DNA from: JAPWJZ01 sp041287865
Lineage (GTDB): Bacteria; Pseudomonadota; Alphaproteobacteria; Micavibrionales; UBA2020
DNA: 64,000 bases
Direction of reading: 5' to 3'
Assembly (NCBI GenBank): GCA_041287865.1
Contig: JBGGMV010000092.1
Coordinates: 18,034-82,033 of the forward strand
Part shown: positions 15,699-23,778 of the stretch, one piece after another
Layout of the letters: each line of letters starts with the position of its first letter
Position numbering within the stretch: the first letter of the stretch is position 1
Position numbers and translations under genes: made by a program
The notes under the pieces: model-generated
What the model was told of the DNA's origin: nothing
The model's input: the letters and a program-made list of their open reading frames with translations, nothing else
Databases searched by the model: none

Positions 15699-16403
15699 TT
15701 AACCCTCGGGCATCACCATACGCATTTCGACCGGCAGGCCGAAATCGCGGATGAAGGCGAAGGTGTTTGAATAGTCGGGTTTAAAGCGGAAATCCCACCA
15801 TTCCTGCGGCAGGGGCACAATCTCTTTCCCCAGTTCTTTCGCCGCTTCCAGCATGCAGTCTTCCAGCAGTTTGCGGTTCGCCAGCACTTCCGCGCTGAAG
15901 CCTGTCGTATAGTTGCGGGCAGCGGGGTTCACGGCAGGGTCTTTGGTCAGGTAATCAAACCTTGTGCCCATATCGACTTCGTCGCCGTTTTCGGTCAGCA
16001 GGATAATATCGATCGCCATGCCCCGCGGATGCCCGCCCTTGCCGGGCGGCGAGAGCAGCCGGCCCGGTTCTTCCAGCCAGCGTGGATTGGCTTTCACGAT
16101 ATCGGTTTCCAGCATCAGCAGCTGCGCCTCATAGGGGCGCAGGCAGTCTTTCAGCTCGAAGATCAGTTTCGATTTGGCGAAGCAGATATCGGCGGCGCGC
16201 ATGACCAGCGGCGCAAGTTCCACATGGCACCACATCTTCGCATCGCGCCGGTAGACGCCGATGCCGAACATATTGTCGGGGTGATCGGGCTTCGAATAGA
16301 CGAGGTCAACCTTCACCGGATGCTTGCCGACGAAAGTATTCAGGTCGACCAGGTGCTCGGGCAGGATAGGTTTCTGCGGCGGCAGGGCTGCTTGCTGTCC
16401 CAT
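15699..16403 (-). CDS. VanX/DdpX-like D-Ala-D-Ala dipeptidase family (M15D), altered zinc ligand
   Basis: A 234-residue M15D-type protein. The segment D-C-L-R-P-Y-E-A-Q (R89) and H-P-R-G-M-A-I-D (H125 and D132) match VanX residues Arg71, His116 and Asp123, and E-W-W (E201) matches the catalytic Glu181. The residue after E-W-W is Asp204 where VanX has the zinc ligand His184. Asp can bind zinc, so activity is possible but unproven. The family cleaves D-Ala-D-Ala for reuse or resistance. No signal peptide is seen. It sits beside an oligopeptide importer, as ddpX does in E. coli. Confidence 0.82.
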   Translation of the reverse strand: MGQQAALPPQKPILPEHLVDLNTFVGKHPVKVDLVYSKPDHPDNMFGIGVYRRDAKMWCHVELAPLVMRAADICFAKSKLIFELKDCLRPYEAQLLMLETDIVKANPRWLEEPGRLLSPPGKGGHPRGMAIDIILLTENGDEVDMGTRFDYLTKDPAVNPAARNYTTGFSAEVLANRKLLEDCMLEAAKELGKEIVPLPQEWWDFRFKPDYSNTFAFIRDFGLPVEMRMVMPEG

Positions 16404-16406
16404 CGG

Positions 16407-16826
16407 TCAGCCCGGCGGCGCGGCGGCGACGGTGGGCAGCAGCAGCGAGCCGATAGCGCCCATCACGCCCGACGTCAGGCACCACATGAAATAGACGAAG
16501 ATCACGGCGACGCCGATCTGGCCGAGGAATGATTTCGGCAGCATCTTCACCAGTTCGTGCGAGAAGCGCGCCCATTTGACAAGCGTCGGGTCTTTTTTCT
16601 TCAGCGCCTCGTCATGCGCGGCTTCGCCCAGAAAGGAAACGAAGTTGCCGATGGCGCCCGTACCGCTCATGAAATCCATGATGCCGAAGGGGCCTTTCGA
16701 CACCCATAAATCGGGGTGATAGTTCTTGACGCGGCTCCACACTTTACAGAATGGGAAAAGTGGCAGCCCCAGCAATAAAGTTATCACCAAAAAGACAACG
16801 AAAAGGTAAAGTATGTAGGCTATCAT
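16407..16826 (-). CDS. Hypothetical two-helix membrane protein
   Basis: A 139-residue protein with a strong N-terminal membrane helix (about residues 3-25, rich in L, V and F), a central amphipathic region and a second long hydrophobic segment (about 102-130, G-V-A-V-I-F-V-Y-F-M-W). I do not recognise the family. It is three bases upstream of the VanX-like gene on the same strand and divergent from the solute-binding protein gene, so it probably belongs to the same dipeptide locus. Confidence 0.65.
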   Translation of the reverse strand: MIAYILYLFVVFLVITLLLGLPLFPFCKVWSRVKNYHPDLWVSKGPFGIMDFMSGTGAIGNFVSFLGEAAHDEALKKKDPTLVKWARFSHELVKMLPKSFLGQIGVAVIFVYFMWCLTSGVMGAIGSLLLPTVAAAPPG

Positions 16827-16884
16827 GGAGTTCCGGCCCCCTGCTGGTGTTCCCTATCCGACATTCAACGCCAACCGCATCAAA

Positions 16885-18561
16885 ATGGCAAAAGCTTTTG
16901 TAATCATCCTCGCCGCCTTCCTCCTCCTCTCCCCGTCCGTTCGGGCCGAGGAGTACAAGGATCTGAAGGTCGGCATGAGCCAGTTTCCCTCGACGCTCCA
17001 CCCTTTCTTTGACGAGATGGTGGCGAAAAGCCTTGTCATGGGGGGTACGATACGGCCCGTCACGGTTAATACCCCCGACTGGAAAGCCGCCTGCATGCTC
17101 TGCACGGAGCTGCCAACTTATGACAACGGTCGCGCCAAGAAAGAAACGCGCAAGGACGGCAAGAAGGGAATCGCCGCCACCTATACCCTGAAAGATGACC
17201 TCTTCTGGGGCGACGGCACGCCGGTCACGACAAAAGACATCATGTTCGCCTGGGAAGTCGGCAAGCACCCGAAGTCTGGCGTCGGCAACGGCGAATTTTT
17301 CGCCAAGGACATCGTTGCCATCGATGTGAAGGACGAGCGCAGCTTCACCATCCACTTCGACAAGGAAAAATGCGATTTCGCGCCGATCAACGATTTCTAT
17401 CCCCTGCCGTCGCATATCGAGAAGGCGATCTTTGAAAAAGATCCCGAAAAATACAAGGCCGCCACGGCCTATAACACCGACAGCACCAACGCGGGCCTCT
17501 ACCTCGGCCCCTATCGCATCGGCAAGGTGGCCGCCGGATCGGCCATCACGCTGGAGCGCAACGAGCAATGGAAGGGCACCGTGCCCTGGTTCGACAGCGT
17601 CACCTTCCGCGCGATCGAGAATTCTGCCGCGCTGCAGGCCAATTTGCTGGCCGGCGATATCGACTATATCGCGGGCGAGCTGGGCATGATGCTGGACGAG
17701 GCGCTGGCCTTCGAAAAACGCCTGATGTCGGCCAAGCCCGGCAAGTTCACCGCCGTCTACAAGCCGAGCCTGACGTATGAACACATCGACCTCAACCTCG
17801 ACCAGCCGCCCTTTGACGACATCCGCGTGCGCCGCGCGCTGCTGCTGGGCCTCGACCGCGAGCAGCTGAACCGCGAGATTTTCGGCGGCAAGCAGCCGGT
17901 GGCGATATCGGACATCAACCCGCTGGACACCGTTTACACAACCGAGGTGCCGCTCTACCCCTACGACCCGGCGAAAGCCGAGACGCTGCTGGATGAGGCC
18001 GGCTGGACGAAGGGCGGCGACGGTTTCCGCCGCAACGCCAAGAACGAGAAACTCAACATCACGCTTTCCACCACCGCCGGCAACCAGACGCGCGAAGTGA
18101 TCGCGCAGGCGCTGAAATCGAGCTGGAAGAAGATCGGCGTGGACGCGACGCTGGACATGAAACAGGCGCGCGTGCTGTTCGGCGACGTGATGCGCAAGCG
18201 CGTGTACCAGGGCGGCGTGATGTACGCCTGGATGAGCGCGCCGCGCAACATCCCGAAAACCACGCTTTATTCCACCATGGTGCCCGACGCGAAAAACAAC
18301 TACGCGGGCCAGAATTATTCCGGCTACCGCAGCAAGACGATGGACAAGATCATCGACGACCTCGACACCGTCTGCGGTGAAAAGGAAAACCTCGCGCTCT
18401 GGCACGGCCTGCAGAAGTTATACGCCGAAGACCTGCCCGCGCTGCCGCTCTATTACCGCGCCGACAGCTTCTTCATGCCTGTCTGGCTGAAGGGCGTCGA
18501 GCCGACCGGCCACCTGAACCCCACGACGCTCTGGATCGAAAACTGGCGGGTGGAGCCGTAA
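16885..18561 (+). CDS. ABC transporter solute-binding protein, family 5 (peptide type)
   Basis: About 558 residues. From the ATG at 16885 it begins with a classic signal peptide (MAKAFVIILAAFLLLSPSVRA) and then matches family 5 binding proteins: S-T-L-H-P near residue 40, L-K-D-D-L-F-W-G-D-G-T-P-V-T-T-K-D, and a domain with V-R-R-A-L-L-L-G-L-D-R. An upstream ATG at 16825 would hide the signal peptide. It delivers oligopeptides or similar ligands to the permeases encoded downstream. An unknown gene lies between it and the permeases. Confidence 0.9.
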   Translation: MAKAFVIILAAFLLLSPSVRAEEYKDLKVGMSQFPSTLHPFFDEMVAKSLVMGGTIRPVTVNTPDWKAACMLCTELPTYDNGRAKKETRKDGKKGIAATYTLKDDLFWGDGTPVTTKDIMFAWEVGKHPKSGVGNGEFFAKDIVAIDVKDERSFTIHFDKEKCDFAPINDFYPLPSHIEKAIFEKDPEKYKAATAYNTDSTNAGLYLGPYRIGKVAAGSAITLERNEQWKGTVPWFDSVTFRAIENSAALQANLLAGDIDYIAGELGMMLDEALAFEKRLMSAKPGKFTAVYKPSLTYEHIDLNLDQPPFDDIRVRRALLLGLDREQLNREIFGGKQPVAISDINPLDTVYTTEVPLYPYDPAKAETLLDEAGWTKGGDGFRRNAKNEKLNITLSTTAGNQTREVIAQALKSSWKKIGVDATLDMKQARVLFGDVMRKRVYQGGVMYAWMSAPRNIPKTTLYSTMVPDAKNNYAGQNYSGYRSKTMDKIIDDLDTVCGEKENLALWHGLQKLYAEDLPALPLYYRADSFFMPVWLKGVEPTGHLNPTTLWIENWRVEP

Positions 18562-18562
18562 G

Positions 18563-19438
18563 ATGGGCAAGAAGTACCGCGAGCGGGTAGAGAGGGAACG
18601 CAACGCCGACTGGAACACCAAGATGCGCCGCGGCATCGTGTTCAAGATATTCGTCTTCAGCTTCAAGGCGCTCTATGTGCTGGCCTTCCTCTGCTATCTG
18701 GCGCTGGGCTCCGCCATGACCTACAGCTGGGCCACCACAAAATGGAACAGACATTACCCGCCCGAACATGCGGGCCGGCTCTGCCAGAAATACGCGACAG
18801 GGAAAGACCCCGCCCCCGACAAGATCGTCGACTGGATCATGGCGCGCAACGCGACAGAAGCCGACGTCATCATTGCCGCGCTGGAGCCCTGCACGCCCTA
18901 TTTGTCCTCCACCACTTTCCTTGCCTATTCGAACTGGAAATACCAGCTTGGCAAGCTTGAGGAAGCGCTCAACTGGCGTCAGTACGCGCGTTTCCGCGCG
19001 CGGTTCGACGCGCTGCGCTGCGGCTCGAACGACGCGGGGGACAACCTCAACAGCATCATTGACATCTCCGCGCGCGACGAGCTGCAGCAGCTGATGGAGC
19101 GCAACCCCTCGCTGCTGCCGAAAAGCATCACCTGGACGCTGGAATATGACGCAAAATTCCCGCCGCCGCAGAATAACCCTTACGACCTCTGCAAGCAGCT
19201 GACGTCGCTGGAGACCGGCAAGTTCAGGATGGTGCCGCGCAGCGACTGGGGCGGCATCCACAATACGCTGCGCCAGCTATCCGCTTACTTCGTCGGGCTG
19301 ATGGAAGACGACATCAAACGCGGCGGGCGCGGCATCATCGAGATGCCCAAGCTCAAAATCAACGAAGGCGACATCAACAGTGCAATGTCCGCGCCCGAAA
19401 AAGATGAAGAAGAGAAAAAGCCTGAAAAAGAAGAATGA
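18563..19438 (+). CDS. Hypothetical membrane-anchored protein within the ABC importer operon
   Basis: A 291-residue protein I do not recognise. A basic N-terminus is followed by one membrane helix (about residues 28-53) and a predicted extracytoplasmic domain with four cysteines (in L-C-Q-K, E-P-C-T-P, L-R-C-G and L-C-K-Q) that could form two disulfides. The C-terminus is highly charged with K/E repeats. It starts one base after the binding-protein stop and precedes the permease genes by ten bases, so it is cotranscribed and may be an accessory subunit. Confidence 0.7.
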   Translation: MGKKYRERVERERNADWNTKMRRGIVFKIFVFSFKALYVLAFLCYLALGSAMTYSWATTKWNRHYPPEHAGRLCQKYATGKDPAPDKIVDWIMARNATEADVIIAALEPCTPYLSSTTFLAYSNWKYQLGKLEEALNWRQYARFRARFDALRCGSNDAGDNLNSIIDISARDELQQLMERNPSLLPKSITWTLEYDAKFPPPQNNPYDLCKQLTSLETGKFRMVPRSDWGGIHNTLRQLSAYFVGLMEDDIKRGGRGIIEMPKLKINEGDINSAMSAPEKDEEEKKPEKEE

Positions 19439-19448
19439 GCGTTAAGCC

Positions 19449-20387
19449 ATGGGTGCCGCGCATGCCATGAACCGCCTGTTGCAGGCGCTGGCGACGCTGC
19501 TGGCGGTATCTTTCCTTGTCTATATCCTGATCGGCCTGATGCCGGGCGACCCCGTCGACCTGATGGCCATGGGCAACCCGCGTATGACGCCGGAGGATGC
19601 GGCAAGGTTGCGCGAGCTTTATGGCCTTGATCAGCCGCTGGTTGCACGTTACGGCCGGTGGCTGGCGGCGGCGCTGGGCGGCGATCTGGGGTATAGCCGC
19701 GTTTACAACCTGCCGGTGCTGGAAGTAATCGGGCCAAGGTTTCTCAATACCGGTATTCTGCTGGGCGTATCGCTGCTGCTGACCGCCATGGCAGCACTGC
19801 CGCTGGGCGTGCTGGCGGCGCGGAAAAAGGGCAGCTGGGTTGATCGCGCCATCAACGTTTTCTGCCTTGCCGGGATTTCACTACCACATTTCTGGCTTGG
19901 CCTGCTGCTGATCTGCCTGTTTGCGGTAAAGCTGCAATGGCTGCCCGCCAGCGCGGAGCTGGAGCCGGCATCGATGGTGCTGCCGGTCATGACGCTGGCA
20001 CTGTCAGGCCTTGCCGTTTACGTCCGCCACCTGCGGGCGGCGATGGGCGACGCGCTGAAGGCCGACCATATCCGCACCGCGCGGGCCAAGGGCTGCTCCG
20101 ATGCCCGCGTGACATGGAACCACGCGTTTAAGAACGCGCTGCCGCCTGTCATCACTATTTTCATGCTCGACCTTGGCACGCTGTTTTCGGGCGCGCTGAC
20201 CGTCGAAACCGTTTTCGCCTTTCCCGGCATGGGCAAGCTGATGTTCGACGCGGTGATGGGCAACGATTACAACCTAGCGCTGGCGGGATTCCTGATTCTA
20301 TCTGCCTTTGTTTTAACGGCGAATTTTCTGGCGGATATGCTCTATGCGTTGCTCGATCCCCGCGTGTCATATGCGGTGAAGAAATGA
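19449..20387 (+). CDS. ABC transporter permease, DppB/OppB type
   Basis: A 312-residue inner-membrane permease. The N-terminus after M-N-R-L-L-Q-A-L resembles DppB, with L-M-P-G-D-P-V-D near residue 35 and D-P-x-x-A-R-L-R-E-L-Y-G-L-D-like sequence. The EAA loop is present (A-R-A-K-G-C-S-D-A-R-V-T-W-N-H-A-F-K-N-A-L near 210-230). A second in-frame ATG at 19467 fits the family start better than 19449. It pairs with the following permease, which it overlaps by four bases. Confidence 0.92.
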   Translation: MGAAHAMNRLLQALATLLAVSFLVYILIGLMPGDPVDLMAMGNPRMTPEDAARLRELYGLDQPLVARYGRWLAAALGGDLGYSRVYNLPVLEVIGPRFLNTGILLGVSLLLTAMAALPLGVLAARKKGSWVDRAINVFCLAGISLPHFWLGLLLICLFAVKLQWLPASAELEPASMVLPVMTLALSGLAVYVRHLRAAMGDALKADHIRTARAKGCSDARVTWNHAFKNALPPVITIFMLDLGTLFSGALTVETVFAFPGMGKLMFDAVMGNDYNLALAGFLILSAFVLTANFLADMLYALLDPRVSYAVKK

Positions 20388-21229
20388 AGCGCCCGCCTTT
20401 CAAACAATACATCCCTGCAATCTTTCTCGCTTTATTGGCCGCCGCCTGTTTTTCGGCGGGGCTGTTTTCGGGACAGGCCGAGGAAACCGACCTTGGCAGC
20501 CGCTTCCTTGAACCGTCATCTACGCACCTGCTGGGCACGGACGAGCTGGGGCGCGATGTATTCGTCAGGCTGCTCTATGGCGGGCAGGTATCGCTGGCGG
20601 TAGCCGCCATTGCGGGGCTTCTGGCGGCTGTCGTGGGTACAACCGTCGGCATGGTGGCTGGCTACGCGGGCGGCAAATGGGACGCGCTGTTGATGCGCAT
20701 CACGGATGTCATGATCTCGCTGCCGGCGCTGCCGCTGCTGATCATCCTGTCCGCCGTCGACCTTTCAAAGCTGGGCATTCCGGCGGGCGAATACACGAAC
20801 CTGTGGAAGATCATCGCCATCATCTCGCTGCTCAGCTGGACGACTGTGGCGCGGCTTGCGCGCGCGCGGATGCTGGTGCTAAAGGAAACAGATTTCGTGC
20901 GCGCCGCAAAGGCGCTCGGCGTTTCGCACGCGCGTATCCTGCTGCGGCATATCTTCCCCAATCTTCTGGGAACGATTGTCGTGGCCACGACCCTTGCGAC
21001 CGGCAATATCATCCTGACGGAATCGGTCCTGAGCTTCCTTGGCCTTGGCATCCAGCCGCCGCTGCCCAGCTGGGGCAATATGCTTTCCCATGCCGCCCGC
21101 ACGATATGGGAGCATGCGGAGATGACTTTTTACCCCGGCATCATGATTTTTGCGACGGTGCTGGCCTTCAACTACCTTGGTGATGCGCTGCAGTCACGGT
21201 TTGACCCGAAAGCGAAGACGGGGCCTTGA
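20384..21229 (+). CDS. ABC transporter permease, DppC/OppC type
   Basis: A 281-residue permease. Signature L-L-G-T-D-E-L-G-R-D-V-F-V-R-L-L-Y-G (about 47-64) and the EAA loop A-A-K-A-L-G-V-S-H-A-R-I-L-L-R-H-I-F-P-N (about 174-193) are intact. It forms the membrane channel with the DppB-type subunit. The operon then stops: no DppD/DppF ATPase follows, and the next gene is an alcohol dehydrogenase with its own ribosome-binding site. The ATPases must be encoded elsewhere. Confidence 0.92.
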   Translation: MKRPPFKQYIPAIFLALLAAACFSAGLFSGQAEETDLGSRFLEPSSTHLLGTDELGRDVFVRLLYGGQVSLAVAAIAGLLAAVVGTTVGMVAGYAGGKWDALLMRITDVMISLPALPLLIILSAVDLSKLGIPAGEYTNLWKIIAIISLLSWTTVARLARARMLVLKETDFVRAAKALGVSHARILLRHIFPNLLGTIVVATTLATGNIILTESVLSFLGLGIQPPLPSWGNMLSHAARTIWEHAEMTFYPGIMIFATVLAFNYLGDALQSRFDPKAKTGP

Positions 21230-21284
21230 CGCAGCGGGCCTCGCGGCCTATTTCCACCCCAGTCTTTACAAACAGGAGCCAGTT

Positions 21285-22337
21285 ATGATCAAAACCCGCG
21301 CCTATGCCGCCCAGAACGCCACGACGCCCCTCGGCCCCTATTCTTTCGAGCGCCGCGAACCGCGCCCCGACGATGTGCAGATTGCCATCGAGTATTGTGG
21401 CGTCTGCCATTCCGACCTGCATCAGGCGCGCAACGACTGGAAAAATTCCGTTTACCCGATGGTGCCCGGCCATGAAATTGTGGGCCGCGCGGTGAAGGTG
21501 GGATCGGACGTGAAAGATATCAAGGCGGGTGATCTGGTCGCCGTCGGCTGTTTGGTTGATTCATGCGGCACCTGTTCCGAATGCAAGGACAGCCTGGAGC
21601 AATTCTGTCAGGGCGGCATGATCCCGACTTACAACAGCTACGAAAAAGACGGCAAGACGCTGTCGCAGGGCGGATATTCCGACTTTATCGTCACCAAACG
21701 CGCCTTTGTGCTGAAGGTGCCTGCGAACCTCGACCCCGCCGCCGCCTCGCCGCTGCTCTGCGCCGGTATCACCACCTATTCGCCGCTGAAACATTGGGGC
21801 GCAGGTCCCGGCAAGAAGGTCGGCATCGTCGGCCTTGGCGGCCTTGGCCATATGGGGGTGAAGTTCTCCCGCGCCTTTGGTGCGCATACCGTGGTTTTCA
21901 CCACCTCGCCTTCCAAAAAGGATGACGCGATCCGTCTGGGCGCGCATGAAGTCATCATGTCGAAAGACCCCGAGGACATGGCGAAACATGCGGGTTCGTT
22001 CGACTTCATCCTCGACACCGTTTCGGCCACGCATGACCTGAACGCCTATCTGCAATTGCTAAAGCGTGATGGCACGCATTGCCTTGTCGGCGTGCCCGAA
22101 ACCGACCACCCGCCCGTGGCGCCCTTCAACGTCATCTTCGGCCGCAAACGCCTAGCGGGATCGCTGATCGGCGGGCTGAAGGAAACGCAGGAAATGCTAG
22201 ATTTCTGCGGCAAGCACAACATTGTGTCGGATATCGAAATGATCAAGATTCAGGATATCGAGGCTGCCTATAAACGCATGCTGAAAAGCGACGTGAAGTA
22301 CCGCTTTGTGATCGATATGAAGTCGCTGGCGGCTTAA
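21285..22337 (+). CDS. NAD(P)-dependent zinc alcohol dehydrogenase (YahK/CAD-like)
   Basis: A 350-residue medium-chain dehydrogenase. The catalytic-zinc segment Y-C-G-V-C-H-S-D (Cys about 40) and G-H-E (about 61-63), the structural-zinc region with C-G-T-C-S-E-C-K and a distal C, and the Rossmann loop G-L-G-G-L-G-H-M-G (about 180-188) are present. The serine in place of arginine after the dinucleotide fold (T-S-P-S-K) suggests NADP(H). It is likely an aldehyde reductase of broad range. The start at 21285 has AGGAG seven bases upstream. A terminator follows. Confidence 0.92.
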   Translation: MIKTRAYAAQNATTPLGPYSFERREPRPDDVQIAIEYCGVCHSDLHQARNDWKNSVYPMVPGHEIVGRAVKVGSDVKDIKAGDLVAVGCLVDSCGTCSECKDSLEQFCQGGMIPTYNSYEKDGKTLSQGGYSDFIVTKRAFVLKVPANLDPAAASPLLCAGITTYSPLKHWGAGPGKKVGIVGLGGLGHMGVKFSRAFGAHTVVFTTSPSKKDDAIRLGAHEVIMSKDPEDMAKHAGSFDFILDTVSATHDLNAYLQLLKRDGTHCLVGVPETDHPPVAPFNVIFGRKRLAGSLIGGLKETQEMLDFCGKHNIVSDIEMIKIQDIEAAYKRMLKSDVKYRFVIDMKSLAA

Positions 22338-22350
22338 AATCAGACAAATA

Positions 22351-22384
22351 AAAACGCCCCGGTTCAACCCGGGGCGTTTTTTAT
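22351..22384 (+). terminator. Rho-independent terminator after the alcohol dehydrogenase
   Basis: AAAACGCCCCGGG-type arms (AAAACGCCCCGG with CCGGGGCGTTTT) around a short TTCAAC loop, followed by TTTTTTA. The arms also give a T-run on the other strand, so it may serve the minus-strand ald gene pair too. Confidence 0.9.
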
Positions 22385-22394
22385 TGAATTAAAA

Positions 22395-22586
22395 TCAGCC
22401 GCGGCAGGCGCAGCCCGAGCAGGGGGCGCTGTAGCACTCGGTTTCTTCTTCGCCGTCGTCTTCTGCCATCGCGTAGGCGTCGATTGTCAAAACGTCGCGG
22501 GCTTTTTCTTCGGCCTGCGCGGCGATGATGGCTTTTTCTTCGAGCGATTTTCCGCCCTGCAGGAAGTTTTTCAGGAATGACATCAT
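22395..22586 (-). CDS. Small Cys-rich-tailed protein coupled to ald
   Basis: A 63-residue protein starting MMSFLKNFLQGGKSLEEKA. Its first ATG overlaps the TGA of ald (ATGA), so it is translated as the second gene of that operon. The N-terminal half is helical and charged, the middle is acidic (E-D-D-G-E-E-E), and the end is C-Y-S-A-P-C-S-G-C-A-C-R-G, four cysteines in 11 residues that could bind a metal. I know no family for it. The terminator shared with the opposite strand lies just beyond its stop. Confidence 0.65.
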   Translation of the reverse strand: MMSFLKNFLQGGKSLEEKAIIAAQAEEKARDVLTIDAYAMAEDDGEEETECYSAPCSGCACRG

Positions 22587-23701
22587 GCTGCCAGTTGCTC
22601 CTCTGCCTTCGCGTAGTCGAGTTTCAGGTCGCGGGCGACTTCGGCCTGCGTGATTTTGCCTTTGCAGACGGTCAGGCCGTTGCGCAGGTGTTTGTTGTCG
22701 GACAGCGCCTTGACCCAGCCCTTGTTGGCGATTTCGATGCCATAGGGCAGGACGGCGTTGTTGAGCGCATAGGCCGAGGTACGGGGAACCGCGCCCGGCA
22801 TGTTGGCGACGCAATAATGCACGATGTTGTCGACTTCGTAGGTCGGATTGTCGTGCGTGGTGGCTTTCGACGTTTCAGCGCAGCCGCCCTGGTCGATGGC
22901 GATATCGACGATCACCGATTTGGGGCGCATTTGTTTCAGGTGTGCCTTGGTGATCAGTTTCGGGGCCAGAGCGCCCGGGATCAGCACTGCGCCGATCACC
23001 AGATCTGCCTGCGATACGTAGGTATCCACCGCGTCCTGCGTCGAATAGACGATGTTCGCGCGGCTACCGAAGAGATCTTCGAGGTAACGGATACGCTCCA
23101 GCGATTTTTCGATGATGGTGACGCGTGCCTCTAGGCCCACGGCCATTTTGGCCGAGTGAGTACCGGCGACGCCGCCGCCGATGATGACGACTTCGGCTGC
23201 CTTCACGCCCGGCACGCCGCCGAGCAGAATGCCCGAGCCGCCGTTGGCGACATGCAGGAAGTAAGCGCCCACATGCACGCCCATGCGGCCGGCGACTTCG
23301 GACATCGGGGCCAGCAGGGGCAGGCCGCCTTTGTCGGAGGTGACGGTTTCATAGGCGATGGCAACCGAGCCTGAGTCGATCAGGCCCTTGGCCTGCGTCG
23401 CATCAGCGGCAAGGTGCAGGTAGGTGAAGAGGATCTGGCCCTTGCGCAGCATTTTGCATTCCTGCGGCTGGGGTTCCTTCACCTTCACGATCATGTCGGC
23501 TTTATCAAACACGTCTTTCGCGGTGGGCAGGATTTTCGCGCCCGCCTTCACGTAATCGTCGTCCGAGGCCTGGATGCCGGCGCCGGCGTTGGTTTCAACC
23601 ACCACCTGGTGGCCGTTGCGCACGTATTCGCGGACCGACGTGGGCGTGAGGCCAACGCGGAATTCTTTGGTTTTGATTTCTTTGGGGCAGCCGATGAGCA
23701 T
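22583..23701 (-). CDS. ald: Alanine dehydrogenase
   Basis: 372 residues, the normal length. The N-terminal M-L-I-G-C-P-K-E-I-K-T-K-E-F-R-V-G-L-T-P, the substrate region with active-site lysine (K-V-K-E-P-Q), catalytic H in Y-L-H-L-A-A-D, and the NAD loop I-I-G-G-G-V-A-G-T-H (about 173-182) are all present. It interconverts L-alanine and pyruvate plus ammonia in the cytoplasm. The start has AGGAGAAAACC before the ATG. It is divergent from the ornithine aminotransferase gene, another amino-acid catabolic enzyme, across 77 bases. Confidence 0.95.
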   Translation of the reverse strand: MLIGCPKEIKTKEFRVGLTPTSVREYVRNGHQVVVETNAGAGIQASDDDYVKAGAKILPTAKDVFDKADMIVKVKEPQPQECKMLRKGQILFTYLHLAADATQAKGLIDSGSVAIAYETVTSDKGGLPLLAPMSEVAGRMGVHVGAYFLHVANGGSGILLGGVPGVKAAEVVIIGGGVAGTHSAKMAVGLEARVTIIEKSLERIRYLEDLFGSRANIVYSTQDAVDTYVSQADLVIGAVLIPGALAPKLITKAHLKQMRPKSVIVDIAIDQGGCAETSKATTHDNPTYEVDNIVHYCVANMPGAVPRTSAYALNNAVLPYGIEIANKGWVKALSDNKHLRNGLTVCKGKITQAEVARDLKLDYAKAEEQLAA

Positions 23702-23778
23702 GGTTTTCTCCTGAGACTCGACTTATAAAATTTGCCGTCATACTATCCCTCCGCCATAGGCAATTCAAGGGATATGTT

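Noticed and set aside
16744..18405. 553-residue open frame on the minus strand over the binding-protein gene
   Set aside because: Antisense shadow of a well-supported gene; composition is Arg/Val/His-rich and shows no motif. Similar long shadows lie over DUF898 (5276-6844), rocD (23782-24990), rpsA (51116-52558), leuA (55085-56971) and the tailed operon (13942-15153).
22587..22814. N-terminal extension of the small Cys-tailed protein over ald
   Set aside because: The extended frame is an out-of-frame reading of ald; the ATGATG overlap gives the natural start.
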